From Chitinophaga filiformis (GTDB lineage: Bacteria; Bacteroidota; Bacteroidia; Chitinophagales; Chitinophagaceae): DNA of 64,000 bases. The position numbers and the translations under genes are program-made. The stretch is from NCBI RefSeq assembly GCF_900102545.1, contig NZ_FNBN01000011.1, positions 80,603-144,602 on the forward strand, given 5' to 3'. Shown here piece by piece: positions 52,198 through 63,500 of this stretch. Below the pieces are notes generated by a model, which had not been told where the DNA came from, ran no database searches, and saw nothing but the letters and a program-made list of their open reading frames with translations. Position 1 is the stretch's first letter. Each line of letters opens with the position of its first letter.

Positions 52198-54297
52198 TTA
52201 ACGATAATTAAATGAGACAGGTTCATCATGCGTTTGTTTCAACAGATGATGATCAACTAGATATTGTCTCCATGCAGTCGCACGATTGGCAGCATTACAT
52301 CCATATACCCCAGCGGAATTGCAACGCTTTTTCGGAAATCCCAAGGTAGAATTATGTGTGATCTCAAGTAGTTTGATCACACTATATACTTCATTATCTC
52401 TCCATGCTCCACCTCCACCGACAAATGAATCTACTATATTGTGCTTAAGAATATCGTATATTTTATCATAATCTAGTGTACCATCTGGATTCTGATAGTC
52501 TATTCCACCTTTTTTTAGATAGTATGCATATAAATCATATTCACTTAATGCCTTATAATGATGCAGGAATTCTTTTCTATAGCCTCGACTATTGAAGCCA
52601 GCCTCAAAAAGAAATCCCCAATCCTTTTTCATAAACGAATATTTATCGATATATTTTATTTTCTCAAATTTTATTTCCTCTATTTCATTAAGTACTGTAT
52701 CAATTTGATTATAGCTTGTCAGGGCAAGCAATTTTATTAATGCTCTCTCTTTATCTTCCTGATTTACCTCACTCCATTTTATTTCCCTGATCTTAGCAGC
52801 AATGTCTGTTATGCTACTATCATTATTACCTTCCCAATAATGAGAAATACCATCAGGTCCGTGAATTGGCTCTGCACAAAGTGCTTTCGCAGATATTACC
52901 TGTTGCTTAATATCTTTATCATCCGTCTGTAGACGCTCCAATTTTTCGCACACCACGTTCCCGTTGTTAATAAACTTTAACAAGAATTCCCCACAGTTAC
53001 CAACTATTCCCAGGTTATCATATAGATACCCCTTTTTTAAATACAATTTTAGGTAACGGTCGTTATTGACCATCTCCTGCCAATGTTTTGAGTAAAAGAT
53101 ATCCACTATCCTACCCGTCGAGAAGATGAGGTTCCAGTTTTGTTCTCTTATTAAGGTCCAGTATTCCAGTGCTGTTATGTCATCTAAGGTCAATGTACGA
53201 ATGAGTTTATCTTCCAATTCTCTCCTTTCGGTAAAGGACAAGTGTTTACTCAATTTCGCTATATCATTTCTTAGCGCTTCAGACCCAATAAAATCAATAT
53301 TATTACCAACACAATACTGCGTGAGTACCACCAGCTGCTGCAAAAATCTATATGGGAATTGAGGAATATAATAACTCGCGGGAATATCTGCATGATCATA
53401 TTCTTTAGCAAGTTGTACGACCGTCCCAGGGGTGCAGGTTGTTAACTTAATGAATGCGTTTAATGCAACTGCATCCTTTTTACTATTTAAACGGGCGAAG
53501 AGCTCATGTTCATTTCCTATAGGGACTACAGTCATTTCCTTATTTACAAATTTCTTTTGCTCCTTATCCCATATAAATTTTACATAATTCTCCGCAAAGT
53601 AAATCAACATATTTAGTGCGGCATCTGAGTAAAATTCCTTTTCAATATGAAAAGACAGTATGTTACGATCGTCATCAACAGCCATTTCCACGCCGGTCAG
53701 TAATTGTAGCAAATAAATACATTCTTCTTTATCAAAATTATGCTCATTGAACCGGTACCGCTTGTTGTAAAAGGCTGACGCAATCAGCAGCAGTGCTTTC
53801 GGGTCCTTTGCTCGAATGAATGAATCAATTTTGTATTCTTTAACCCATTCCCTTTTTAATAATTTTGAATATTGTGGTCGTAGGAGGTCATAAGCTGTAT
53901 TTGGCATTTCTCTGAAAGCAACCCTTGCTGGTCTATTTGTAAGAGGAGTAATCATAAATGCAGCAGTCAGCTCGGAAAAATAGATTTTTGCAATATTTTT
54001 ATGTAAAAACATCAGGAATTCATCCGCCTTAGTCTCTTCTGTAATGACCATTTCCTGTTCAATAAACAACGTATTTTCAAGTGTGATTCTTTTGGCCACG
54101 TTGGATTCAGTAGTCTGTATTATGTGATAACCGAGGTACTCTGTTATTTCTTTTTGACTATCGAAGTAAGGGGCTATTTCAAAAAGTGCATTTTTATCAC
54201 CCTCCCTTAATCTTTTTTCGATATCGTAAAGCGAAACTTCTTGTGCGAACAAATCAGCACTGATAATTAAGGAGATAAAGAGCAGCAATAACTTCAT
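52198..54297 (-). CDS. Large secreted hypothetical protein
   Basis: This 699-residue protein has a signal peptide (MKLLLLFISLIISADLFAQ) and then a long alpha-helical sequence with HEAT/TPR-like character (LYDIEKRLREGDKNALFEIA, FYSDAALNMLIYFAENYV). A patch HGPDGISHYWEGNNDSSITD occurs around residue 500, and the C-terminus contains FPKKRCNSAGVYGCNAANRA. It matches no family I can name. The gene is divergent from the 372-residue protein gene at 54548, with 250 bp between. Confidence 0.72.
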   Translation of the reverse strand: MKLLLLFISLIISADLFAQEVSLYDIEKRLREGDKNALFEIAPYFDSQKEITEYLGYHIIQTTESNVAKRITLENTLFIEQEMVITEETKADEFLMFLHKNIAKIYFSELTAAFMITPLTNRPARVAFREMPNTAYDLLRPQYSKLLKREWVKEYKIDSFIRAKDPKALLLIASAFYNKRYRFNEHNFDKEECIYLLQLLTGVEMAVDDDRNILSFHIEKEFYSDAALNMLIYFAENYVKFIWDKEQKKFVNKEMTVVPIGNEHELFARLNSKKDAVALNAFIKLTTCTPGTVVQLAKEYDHADIPASYYIPQFPYRFLQQLVVLTQYCVGNNIDFIGSEALRNDIAKLSKHLSFTERRELEDKLIRTLTLDDITALEYWTLIREQNWNLIFSTGRIVDIFYSKHWQEMVNNDRYLKLYLKKGYLYDNLGIVGNCGEFLLKFINNGNVVCEKLERLQTDDKDIKQQVISAKALCAEPIHGPDGISHYWEGNNDSSITDIAAKIREIKWSEVNQEDKERALIKLLALTSYNQIDTVLNEIEEIKFEKIKYIDKYSFMKKDWGFLFEAGFNSRGYRKEFLHHYKALSEYDLYAYYLKKGGIDYQNPDGTLDYDKIYDILKHNIVDSFVGGGGAWRDNEVYSVIKLLEITHNSTLGFPKKRCNSAGVYGCNAANRATAWRQYLVDHHLLKQTHDEPVSFNYR

Positions 54298-54547
54298 AGA
54301 TATTAATATTTCTTATTAACAAAGGCCGATTCCCTTCTATTGAATGAGGGTTGACCTTATCGATTATTAGTTGTAACAGCCCACAAGATACTCTACTTTT
54401 TAAGAAATAGATTGGCTCCCCGGCTAGCTGGTTTCAACTTTTTGCCGTTCGCCAGATCTTCACCTTAATTCATTGTTCAATCTCTACAATTCTATGTACT
54501 TTCACGGAGCACATTTTCTACTGCCCTATAAAGAGTTATAATTATAC

Positions 54548-55666
54548 ATGATAGAACGTTATATTGAAATCCTGGAACAACTTCGTCAGAACAAGATAGC
54601 GCTGAAGGAGTTTTTATATACGGAAGCTATTGACGAAAAAGATTTATCATATGATCTGAATGCCACTAAAAGATATCAACTTTTAAAAGCAATGCAGTAT
54701 AACCGTTTGGAAACAGACGAGCCGATACTGGTAGAACTACTGAAGGCTGAAATCGAAAGACATCAGAAAGAACCTTTTCAAGGCCTCGAACCTGCATTAA
54801 GTCTGAATGCCTTTCTACTTTCACTGTATCGTAAACCGGCTTACACTGAACTGTTCGTTGCCGCTAAAAACGCGAATTTTGATACTTATTGCGGCTTTGA
54901 TTACCAGTTCCTGATTTCAGCAGGCATACAAGAGACATATGCGTATATAGATGAAGTAAAAGCCCCGTATGCTGAAGATTTCTATCACTACTTTGGTAGT
55001 ATGCCGGAGGCATGCAGTATATCTGAAGAAGAATTACAGGATTGGAGAAAAACGGTACAAGCCTTTTATCCCGATACATTAGAACTAAAAAATCTTCCTG
55101 ATGAAATCGAACTTGCAATTGAACTGGATGAGAAATTAATACTTAAAGAGAAGATCAATCAATGGTCAGATTCCATGAGCTCCTGGTCCGAAACAGATCT
55201 TAAAAGATTATCTTACTATAAAAGATTAATAGCAGACACAAAGGGAGAATTATGGTCAAAAGAGCAGTTGCTTCCGTTCAAAACTACTGACTGGGATAAG
55301 GCATCAGCATTAATAGATCTATCCGAACTATATCTGAAACTGAATGACTACGAAAATACCTGGTCGAAACTTACGCAAATTCAGCAGCATCTGAAAACGA
55401 TACCTGACTGGATTAGCTACGGTCTCGGGAGATCTATTATTGAGAGATATTTTGAACTGATACTAGCCATAAACAATCCGCACGACGATATTGTAAAAGA
55501 ATCCTACAAATGGGTATCCAAACAGATGGCCAGCATGAAAAATCTTTACATCAATCTGCTCGAAAAAGCAGCGAAAGCAGCAGATCTGATGCAGGACTTA
55601 AAGCTTAGTAAAAAGTATTACAAAATGTTAGAAAGTGAAAGAAAGAAATTATCCAGCTTTAAATAG
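54548..55666 (+). CDS. Hypothetical helical protein
   Basis: This 372-residue cytoplasmic protein has no signal or membrane segment and is rich in helices and charged residues: IERYIEILEQLRQNKIALKE, the middle part AEDFYHYFGSMPEACSISEE and the TPR-like end LIDLSELYLKLNDYENTWSK and YINLLEKAAKAADLMQDLKL. It does not match a family I recognise. It may be an interaction protein; no toxin or partner adjoins it. A terminator of the GGTCGGAG family follows 10 bp after the stop. Confidence 0.72.
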   Translation: MIERYIEILEQLRQNKIALKEFLYTEAIDEKDLSYDLNATKRYQLLKAMQYNRLETDEPILVELLKAEIERHQKEPFQGLEPALSLNAFLLSLYRKPAYTELFVAAKNANFDTYCGFDYQFLISAGIQETYAYIDEVKAPYAEDFYHYFGSMPEACSISEEELQDWRKTVQAFYPDTLELKNLPDEIELAIELDEKLILKEKINQWSDSMSSWSETDLKRLSYYKRLIADTKGELWSKEQLLPFKTTDWDKASALIDLSELYLKLNDYENTWSKLTQIQQHLKTIPDWISYGLGRSIIERYFELILAINNPHDDIVKESYKWVSKQMASMKNLYINLLEKAAKAADLMQDLKLSKKYYKMLESERKKLSSFK

Positions 55667-55676
55667 CAAAAGCGAA

Positions 55677-55702
55677 AAGGTCGGAGAACATCTCCGACCC
55701 TT
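55677..55702. terminator. Bidirectional terminator (GGTCGGAG family)
   Basis: AAGGTCGGAGA-ACA-TCTCCGACC with one extra C on the right arm, A-rich on the left and TTGTTTGTTT on the right. It lies between convergent genes and shares its core with the hairpins at 20922 and 35092. Confidence 0.8.
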
Positions 55703-55811
55703 GTTTGTTTCAATCCTTCTAAGTTTGCTCTGGCAATAGCCATAAGCTTCATTATTCATTTCCTTCAGCAGCTCTAAACTTGTTCTATATAAAATCAAAT
55801 ACCGGAACCTT

Positions 55812-56948
55812 TTATTTTTCCGTTGACAAAATATCAGCCAGCTTCCGTTGCAATTCCTCTCCCCGCATATTCTTCGCGATAATCTTTCCATTGGGATCTA
55901 TCAGAAAATTCTGCGGGATAGCCTGTACATCATACATACGTGCTACTTCTCCGCTCCAGTATTTAAGCTCCGACACCTGCGGCCATTCCAACCTGTCCTT
56001 CTTTATAGCAGTCAGCCAGGCATCCTTCTCTCCTTCCCTATCAAGAGATATTCCTAATATCCTGAAGTTCTTATCCTTATACAGATGATAGACCTTTAAA
56101 TAGTTGGGATTTTCCGCCCTACAGGGGCCACACCAGCTTGCCCAGAAATCAAGCAAGACATATTTGCCTCTAAAATCGGCTAGTTTTATAGGTGAACCGT
56201 TGACATCGTTCAGCGTGAATGCAGGAGCAATGGAGCCTATGGCGATAGTCTTTGCAGCGGCAATACGGGCGCTCAATGCCTTTCCATCTACAGAGCCTTT
56301 TAAACGTGCTGAAAGGCCATTAAAAAGGGGTTCCACAACAGCTACATCTATTACAGACCCCGCAAGCCATTCCAGGGCCATGAGGCTAACGTAGGTATCC
56401 GGGTGCTCTTTAACCCATGTAGTCTGTAACTGCTTTAATCTGACCATATGCATGCTCATATTGCTGGAATAGACATTCTGGTAGGCTGTGTCCTTCCATG
56501 TGTCTGGGCCGCCTGTATTGAAACGATATGCCAATTCCTCCATGGAATCAAGAGGTTCTTTCACGAAACGATTGTATGCAGCCAGTTCATTATTCATCCT
56601 GGAACCTGTAATGATCGCATTTTTGACGAGATTGTGGGTCTTAATAGCAATAGTGCCTTCCTCAATATAAAAAGTAAGCAGATCTGGTTTCTGCCCATCA
56701 GGATAGCCAAAACCTTTATTATCAAGACTCAATCTGCCGATAATCGGATAAGGGATATCTACTTCAAAAGTAGCTTTACCATTCATCAGATGCGGAGAAT
56801 CGACTATTGTCTGTTCTCCGATCTGGTAAATCAGGTATGCTATTTTAGCTTTTACCGTATCGATGTCTAGTCGTATTGTACTTTTTTTTAACTGTGCCTG
56901 GCTAAGGATGGGCGCTAATATTATGATGATGATAATAATCTTTTTCAT
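55812..56948 (-). CDS. TlpA family thiol-disulfide oxidoreductase with N-terminal extension
   Basis: This 378-residue protein has a signal peptide, a beta-rich N-terminal part of DUF4369 type (about 25-120), a helical middle and a C-terminal TlpA/AhpC-TSA thioredoxin domain (about 235-378) with IAPAFTLNDVNGSPIKLADF and the active site FWASWCGPCRAE (Cys273 and Cys276). It acts in the periplasm as a reductase or resacetase of disulfides. It is the last gene of the SusC-SusD-DUF4843-PKD operon, 1 bp after the PKD-like gene; this association recurs in Bacteroidota. Confidence 0.92.
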   Translation of the reverse strand: MKKIIIIIIILAPILSQAQLKKSTIRLDIDTVKAKIAYLIYQIGEQTIVDSPHLMNGKATFEVDIPYPIIGRLSLDNKGFGYPDGQKPDLLTFYIEEGTIAIKTHNLVKNAIITGSRMNNELAAYNRFVKEPLDSMEELAYRFNTGGPDTWKDTAYQNVYSSNMSMHMVRLKQLQTTWVKEHPDTYVSLMALEWLAGSVIDVAVVEPLFNGLSARLKGSVDGKALSARIAAAKTIAIGSIAPAFTLNDVNGSPIKLADFRGKYVLLDFWASWCGPCRAENPNYLKVYHLYKDKNFRILGISLDREGEKDAWLTAIKKDRLEWPQVSELKYWSGEVARMYDVQAIPQNFLIDPNGKIIAKNMRGEELQRKLADILSTEK

Positions 56949-56949
56949 G

Positions 56950-58410
56950 TTATCCCAGTTTATATGTTAAAGCGACTATCTTTTCAAATCCGGATACCTT
57001 CTGTGTGTAAGTGTTCTCACTGATGTCTCCTGTTGCTGCAACAGTCAGGTAATAAACAGTGCCGCCACTGGGTTGTCCGTTCCAGGTAGCCAGGGTGATG
57101 ACACCATTCATTATTTTCAAGGCTGTTATATTCTCACCATCAGCAAACTGATATACAACACGGCTTTGGTTGGCTGCCATATCATACACATATAGCCTGT
57201 TATCGGCTGCGTAGTACATCTGTTTCACCGTGGAAGAAAATAAATAATCGGGACTACGCTGTACATCAGGACTGTTCAAAATAGGCTGTTTTGCAGCTGC
57301 TACAGGAGAGGCACCAAAATCACCATTTGCGTTCAGCGTATACAGAAAACAACTGTCATCTGATTCATTTTTAAACAGCGCATACCAGTTATTGGGCAGG
57401 AATTCCAAACCTAAACCGGCTTTCATGGTCAGCATCTTTTTAGGCACATTGTTCAGATCATAGGCCATAGCTGTATTTTGCGGGAATACTTTCAGACTGG
57501 TAGAAGTCCCTCCTCCATCATATAAAAAGCGATGATGTGCCTGATCGAAAAAGATAGCCCCGAATGAGCTGCCGCCCGCTGCAAAAGACGCTGCTTCATA
57601 CCCCTGACTATCCGGCTGTGTAAATGCAGTACCAAAAAGTTTGGATGCAAACATACCATTCAGGCCATATACCTTTCCACCACAGAGTGCATAGGGGCCG
57701 TAGGAATAGAAACTTGGTTTTATCATATTACGGGGTTGCACAATCTCAGGAGCGACATAGAATAGTTTTGTATAATCTGCCAGTACCTGCAATGAGGTAT
57801 TATCCAAGGTATACCCTCCTCCATCAAAATACACCATATTCAAAGTACCCAACATACTGAGCGTATTGATGCTAAGTATCTGGCGGGAAGACAATGGCAA
57901 CGGTCTTGTTGGATTACCTGCTGAATAGACGCCTTTATAGGCTACATAATTATCCGAGATAAAGCTGATATCTGCGTGAGTAGCAAGCTGCTCAAGCAAT
58001 AGCCAGCCAGTCTGAAACACAGTAGTTACCTGCAGATACATGTGCTTAAAATAGCTAACTTCTGTTATAGTATCTATTGCAACAAAATCAAGATTATAGT
58101 AACCATTTAAAGGCCTTAGTGCGATTGTCTGATTGAATGCACGTCCTCTTGAGATCACTTCAATCCTTCCAGGGTCCAACGGATTGTTAGGATCAAATAT
58201 GGGATAGATCCTCCATTCGAATTTTAGACGGGTTGTGTCTCTGCCAGTAAGGCCGGGCATAATATTTAGCGTATCAAATTGCTCCACACGGAAGGTATCC
58301 TTTTCTACCTTGACAGTGATATCATTGATGGCTTTGTAGTCATAGTCACCTTTGTCTCTATAACATCCGGTGATGACAATAATCAACAACGCAATAAAAA
58401 TATGTTTCAT
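56950..58410 (-). CDS. PKD-like family lipoprotein
   Basis: This 486-residue protein has a lipoprotein signal with VITGC (Cys16), then GDYDYKAINDITVKVEKDTF, the characteristic start of the Bacteroidota PKD-like family. The rest has the beta-propeller-like pattern FDQAHHRFLYDGGGTSTSLK and MYYAADNRLYVYDMAANQSR. It is probably a surface-exposed lipoprotein that helps capture the substrate of the SusC/SusD pair. It is the fourth gene of the operon, 10 bp from the DUF4843 gene and 1 bp from the TlpA gene. Confidence 0.88.
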   Translation of the reverse strand: MKHIFIALLIIVITGCYRDKGDYDYKAINDITVKVEKDTFRVEQFDTLNIMPGLTGRDTTRLKFEWRIYPIFDPNNPLDPGRIEVISRGRAFNQTIALRPLNGYYNLDFVAIDTITEVSYFKHMYLQVTTVFQTGWLLLEQLATHADISFISDNYVAYKGVYSAGNPTRPLPLSSRQILSINTLSMLGTLNMVYFDGGGYTLDNTSLQVLADYTKLFYVAPEIVQPRNMIKPSFYSYGPYALCGGKVYGLNGMFASKLFGTAFTQPDSQGYEAASFAAGGSSFGAIFFDQAHHRFLYDGGGTSTSLKVFPQNTAMAYDLNNVPKKMLTMKAGLGLEFLPNNWYALFKNESDDSCFLYTLNANGDFGASPVAAAKQPILNSPDVQRSPDYLFSSTVKQMYYAADNRLYVYDMAANQSRVVYQFADGENITALKIMNGVITLATWNGQPSGGTVYYLTVAATGDISENTYTQKVSGFEKIVALTYKLG

Positions 58411-58420
58411 AGTTACATTA

Positions 58421-59149
58421 TTAAGGAATGACTACAGGATTTCCGTTTTCGTCAATTAATGGTCCGTTAGCTGCATTGTAAACCAGCAAGGCATTGCGGA
58501 CAGCGTTTTGGTAATATTGAAGGGTCGGGTATGTCAGATCCTCTGGAAAGGTGGCAACGCCCAATACAGCCGAGATGAAGCGTAGCTTTGTCTCGCTATA
58601 TTCTCCAAAAAAATAAGTGAGATACGACTCCCAGTTATCTGGCTTGATTAGCCTGTCAGTGAAGATAATCCTGGCCTGATTCCTGGTATAGTAAGCACCA
58701 TCTCCCATCAGGGTGTCTTTCATTAATACCGGGAAGTCTTTTCCTGGCTGTATTCTAAGTGTCAATACAACAGCCGTATCCCGCAGGGAAACGTCACGCA
58801 ACAATACTACTCCCAAACGTGTCCCGAATGAATCCTTTGGTATTTTATAAGGCAATAACCTGTAATGAACATCTGCAATAGCCGTTGTTTTCTCAGGTAC
58901 TACAGCCAGATCAATAATACGATCATAGTCTGAAGTATGGCCACTGATACGAACAGGTAGCCAGGCTGTGTCCTGAGCTATTGAACTGTTCTTTTCTACA
59001 AAAGTGTAATTCAGGCTATCGATACCACCCGAATAGACAGCATTTGCGCTATATATGAAATAGACACTTTGCTGACCGCTGAAACCTTCAGAGATTTCAT
59101 CTTTATTGCAGGCGGTTATTAAGAGTATGAGCAATAGTAATTTTTTCAT
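58421..59149 (-). CDS. DUF4843 domain lipoprotein
   Basis: The start was set at MKKLLLLILLITACNKDEIS (59149), which gives a lipoprotein signal (Cys14) and lies 1 bp after the SusD stop; the longer frame from 59194 overlaps susD. The 242-residue protein has the DUF4843 pattern SVYFIYSANAVYSG...DSLNYTF...WLPVRISGHTSDYDRII...VVLLRDVSLRDTAVVLTLRI. Such proteins are found with SusC/D pairs together with PKD-like and TlpA genes. Probable surface lipoprotein of unknown role. Confidence 0.88.
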   Translation of the reverse strand: MKKLLLLILLITACNKDEISEGFSGQQSVYFIYSANAVYSGGIDSLNYTFVEKNSSIAQDTAWLPVRISGHTSDYDRIIDLAVVPEKTTAIADVHYRLLPYKIPKDSFGTRLGVVLLRDVSLRDTAVVLTLRIQPGKDFPVLMKDTLMGDGAYYTRNQARIIFTDRLIKPDNWESYLTYFFGEYSETKLRFISAVLGVATFPEDLTYPTLQYYQNAVRNALLVYNAANGPLIDENGNPVVIP

Positions 59150-59150
59150 A

Positions 59151-60554
59151 TTAGTTTCTGTATTGTAATTCTGCATCCGGCAGGGGTAAAACATAGATCT
59201 TATCGGAACCTGTTACAGCGGTGAACCTGATCTGGGTACTGTTTGTTCTTTTGTAATAGTAGAACAACTGTCCTTCCCCATAGAACTCCTTCTGATACTC
59301 TTTCAGAATTTCATCCTGTACCTTTTCCTGAGTAAGTTCACTCAAACCACGTTGTTGCCGTACTTTATTCAGGTAAATGATTGCTGTAATGGGCTCAGAA
59401 CATTCAGCAGCGATATAGTACATCTCAGGCAGGCGTACCAGCGGTATCCAATTATTATAAACAGGATTACCAGAGGCCTGCCAGAACTTACCGCAGAAAT
59501 ACACCGTACCACTGAGTTCCCAAAGGCGGGCATATCGAATATCACTGACCCCGCCGGAATTGATCTCATAAATCTGATCTACCACTCCCCCATTTCCATA
59601 GGTATTCGTCAGCTGCTTATTTACACCAACGTTGACACTACCTCCGGTAGATTTAAAATAGGTGTCAACCTGATCGCGGAGATTAAACTTGCTGAGAGAG
59701 AAGATGTGCTCAGGTATGAAGGTCCTGTCCTGCAGATTCGTAATGCGGTCTGGCGTTTGGAAGTTGAACATACCCGCATTTATTACATTCAAGGCATGCA
59801 ACAATGCTTGTGCCTTATCACCCTTGTATAGATAAGCCCTTGCTAGTGTGGCTTCTGCTGCCCAGTAATTAAAATGGCTCTGGCGGTGATTGAGCCAATC
59901 GTTCTGCTGCTGGTTGGCGGCATTATAATAGTCATAGCTCACAGTTTTGTAGCCAGCCAATAGTCCGCTCGCTACTGTCAGTTCACTAATCACGCTGTCC
60001 AACACCTGGCTGACAGGTAATAATGGTGATACATTTCCTGACACCGTCTTTATATAAGGAATAGCCGGTGATGCTGCATGAGTAGAGCCAAACAATCGCA
60101 GTAGATCAAAGTGCAGAAAGGCTCTCAACCCCATTGCCTCGCCTTTCATAAGTGCGAAATTACCCGGCTGGAAGAGGTCTTTTTTCTCATCAATACGCGC
60201 CAATATATTATTGATATTGGAGATCGCGTAATACATCGTATCCCAGATCTTATCAATCCTTGCTTTTACTGATGCATCCTGGTAGTTGTAAACGGCCGCC
60301 TGGTAGAATTGATGAGCAGGAATACTCTGACAGTTATATTGCTGGGCCAGCACATCGAGGAAGCTCATTGTGAGCTGATCACCATACAGGGCACTGCTGC
60401 CCATAATAGTATATACGCCGTACATGGCATCCGCAAAACCGGCCTCTGAAGAAAATATTTTATCCGGTAACACCTGCGTGTCCGGATGGGTATCCAACCA
60501 TTTATTACAGCCGGATGCCATTAGTAAACATATAATCAAATAAATATTTTTCAT
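59151..60554 (-). CDS. SusD/RagB family lipoprotein
   Basis: This 467-residue protein has a lipoprotein signal (LMASGC, Cys16), an N-terminal SusD-like region (KWLDTHPDTQVLPDKIFSSE, FADAMYGVYTIMGSSALYGD), TPR-like helices with EAMGLRAFLHFDLLRLFGS and a C-terminal part with YIAAECSEPITAIIYLNKVR. The extended KIFSSEAGFADAMYGVY motif marks the subgroup that accompanies STN-type SusC. It lies 16 bp after the SusC gene. The substrate is unknown; no CAZyme is linked. Confidence 0.95.
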   Translation of the reverse strand: MKNIYLIICLLMASGCNKWLDTHPDTQVLPDKIFSSEAGFADAMYGVYTIMGSSALYGDQLTMSFLDVLAQQYNCQSIPAHQFYQAAVYNYQDASVKARIDKIWDTMYYAISNINNILARIDEKKDLFQPGNFALMKGEAMGLRAFLHFDLLRLFGSTHAASPAIPYIKTVSGNVSPLLPVSQVLDSVISELTVASGLLAGYKTVSYDYYNAANQQQNDWLNHRQSHFNYWAAEATLARAYLYKGDKAQALLHALNVINAGMFNFQTPDRITNLQDRTFIPEHIFSLSKFNLRDQVDTYFKSTGGSVNVGVNKQLTNTYGNGGVVDQIYEINSGGVSDIRYARLWELSGTVYFCGKFWQASGNPVYNNWIPLVRLPEMYYIAAECSEPITAIIYLNKVRQQRGLSELTQEKVQDEILKEYQKEFYGEGQLFYYYKRTNSTQIRFTAVTGSDKIYVLPLPDAELQYRN

Positions 60555-60570
60555 GTTGCTGTTTTTGCGA

Positions 60571-63500
60571 TTAAAATCCTACCTGCAGTGAGAATGAATA
60601 ATTGCGTGCGAAAGGATAACTCAAGCCTCTTTCCTGTCTGACAGAAGACACCAGGAAAGGATTGTTGATGTATAGATACATTTTCCAATTCTTCGGGGGC
60701 TGATATCCGATCGTAATGGCATCACAATACAGTATATTATTATCCTGGATAAATCGGAATGTAGCCTTGGTAATGTCTGTGCGGGTATTACCATTCAGGT
60801 TGGTCAATCCTTTATAGCGGGCAATATCACCTGGCTTTTGCCATCTGTCTGTAAGTACACGTTCATCTACATTGTATACAGGATCTGCATTTTCCACGCG
60901 ATCAGCCAATGTATTGTTGTATATCTGTCCGCCAAGTTCGGTGCGCATAGAAATATTAACGCTGATTCCTTTGTACATTAAGTTAGTGCCGAAATTGCCA
61001 CTTATCTTTGGCTGGTTATCGCCAACGGGTACTTCATCAAGCGGGCTCCATCTGTAGGTCTGTTCGCCATTGGCTGTCAGGAAAATTTCATTGCCCGTGC
61101 TAGGATCAATACCGGCAGATCGCACCGCATAAATAGTACTCACACTCTGCCCTTCCTTATATTGTAATACCGGAGCTGTGATAGGCTTGTCTGATTTAGT
61201 CTGCTCGCCCACTGCCTTTTCATTCTGAGCCTTCAATGCATTTGAAATACGCAGCAGTTTATTCCGGTTATGTAGCAGGTTGGCGTAAAAGCTCCAGAAG
61301 ATATTCTCTTTTTCCCGCTTCATAGCGAACACAGTCAGGTATACTTCGATACCTTTGTTTTCTACCGTTCCCAGGTTGGCAAAGAAACTGCTGAAGCCTG
61401 TAGATGGCGTGGTATTAACAGTGGTAAAAAGATCATTGGTCTTTTCAACATAATAGTTGAAGGTAAATTGTACCCTTTTATTGCACAGTTCTACGTCGGT
61501 ACCGATATTCACTTTGTTGGTCTGCTGCCATTTGAGATCACTATTACCCAGACTAAGCATTGATGCACCTATATGGTCCAGATAGCGGGATGCTGTCAGG
61601 TACTGATACGTCTGCGATGCTGCAAATGGAGGAAAATTCTGTGAGCCGGTAGAGCCTATAGATGCACGTAACTTAAACCGGTTGATCAAAGCTGGCATAG
61701 AAAGAAACTTTTCTTTATGTACGTTCCATCCTACACCTACTGACCAGAAAGGTGCATAATGCTTATTAGTACCAAAAAGAGAGGAGCCGTCTTCACGGAA
61801 AGACAGGTCCAGCAAATACCTGTAATCATATGCATAGCTGATATTGGCATAGTAGCTGATTAATCGTTGTATGCTTTCGGTACCGGAAGGCTTACCATTT
61901 GCAGGATATTGCAATCCAAACAGGATATTATCCAGGTGCGCATTGGGAAATCCCTGTACCAGTACTGTACTGGAATTGGATCTGTCTTGTTGCATATGAT
62001 ACCCTGCTGTCGCAAATACAGTATGCCGTTCAAGGTTAGTTCCGTAGTTAAGATATACATCACCCTGGTAGCTGGATGACATGCCATTTGTTTGCTGATA
62101 ATACCCACGTGTGGAAAACAGGCTATCCGGAGTAGCGACAAATTCAACTGCATCTGCCGGCAGATAGAAATCTGCGGTATTCCGCTGGTTGTACATACTG
62201 AATCGGGTGCTGAGCTTAAGGGATTTCAGGATGTTCCAGTCGGCCTGAAAATTGTCCGTGATATTGAGATAAGAACTCGTGTTTTTTGTTTTTAGCTGTG
62301 CATCATACATAGGATTATACACTGCTTCATACCATGTAGCATCATCATAGTACTGTAGTACTTTAGACACCTTACCCGTCAGTGAGTCATTAGGACGCCA
62401 GTAAGGGTTCATCTTTGCATATTGTGAGAAGTCGCCGTAGGGAGAATTCACAGCTTTGTTGCTGGTCACAGACAAATAGTTGGTAAACTGCAGGGAACCC
62501 TTATGATATACCAGGTTTACACCGCCGGCCAGGTTATCTCTTTTGGAGCCTTTCATTACACCAGGCGTGTTGGTATAAGCGAGGTCGACACCGTACCGCA
62601 TAAACTTATCGCCACCATCGAGATACACACTGTGCTTTTGTGCTAAAGCCGTTTTAAGTGGCTGAGATAACCAATAGGTGTTTACCCCTCTTCTTACTTC
62701 CGCAAGACGACGGTTATATACTTCTTCCATGGCCACCTGTGCAGAAAGCGGTTGACTGGCTGATTTTACATATATGCCCGCTACCCTCTCCAATTGCAGT
62801 TTCTGTGCTGCATTGAGTAGATGATAGCTACTGAGATCCGGCATCATGAGTGACAGATTGTTATTATAACTCAGACGAAGCCGACCCTCTCTCGGTTGAA
62901 GACTTTCTATGACCAGCACTCCGTTAGCTGCTTTGGAGCCATAGATTGAGGTAGCAGTAGCATCTTTCAGGATAGTGACCTTGGCTACGCGATTCATATC
63001 CAGGTCATAAATCTTTTGTAATGGCACTTCAAAACCATCAAGAATAAATAAGGGTGGATTGCTGATATAGCCATATTGACTGGTGAGATTTGTATTGGCT
63101 ATACTGTTAGCTCCCCTAACCTGGATCTGGGGCAAGTGATTAGGATCAGATCCATAATTAATATCCGAAGGTACCTGGAAAGAGGCATCCAGCGAGCGTA
63201 AGGCGCCGATGATATTGGTATTGTTGACCGTGCGAAGCTGATCTACAGTATAGGTTTTTGCTTCTCCTGTATAGTTTTCTACAGGTCGCTTGTAAATACC
63301 GTTCACGACTGTCTCATTCAGATTCAACACCAGTGGCTGCAATACGATAGTCATACCGGCTTTTGCAATTACCTCCTGGGTGGCTCGATTGATGCATGTA
63401 ATGAATAACACTTCACCTTCATCTGCTGTAATCGAGAAGTGGCCATCGGCATTGACCGGGACAAAGGTACTTTTCCCTTTTATACTTACGGTAGCATCAG

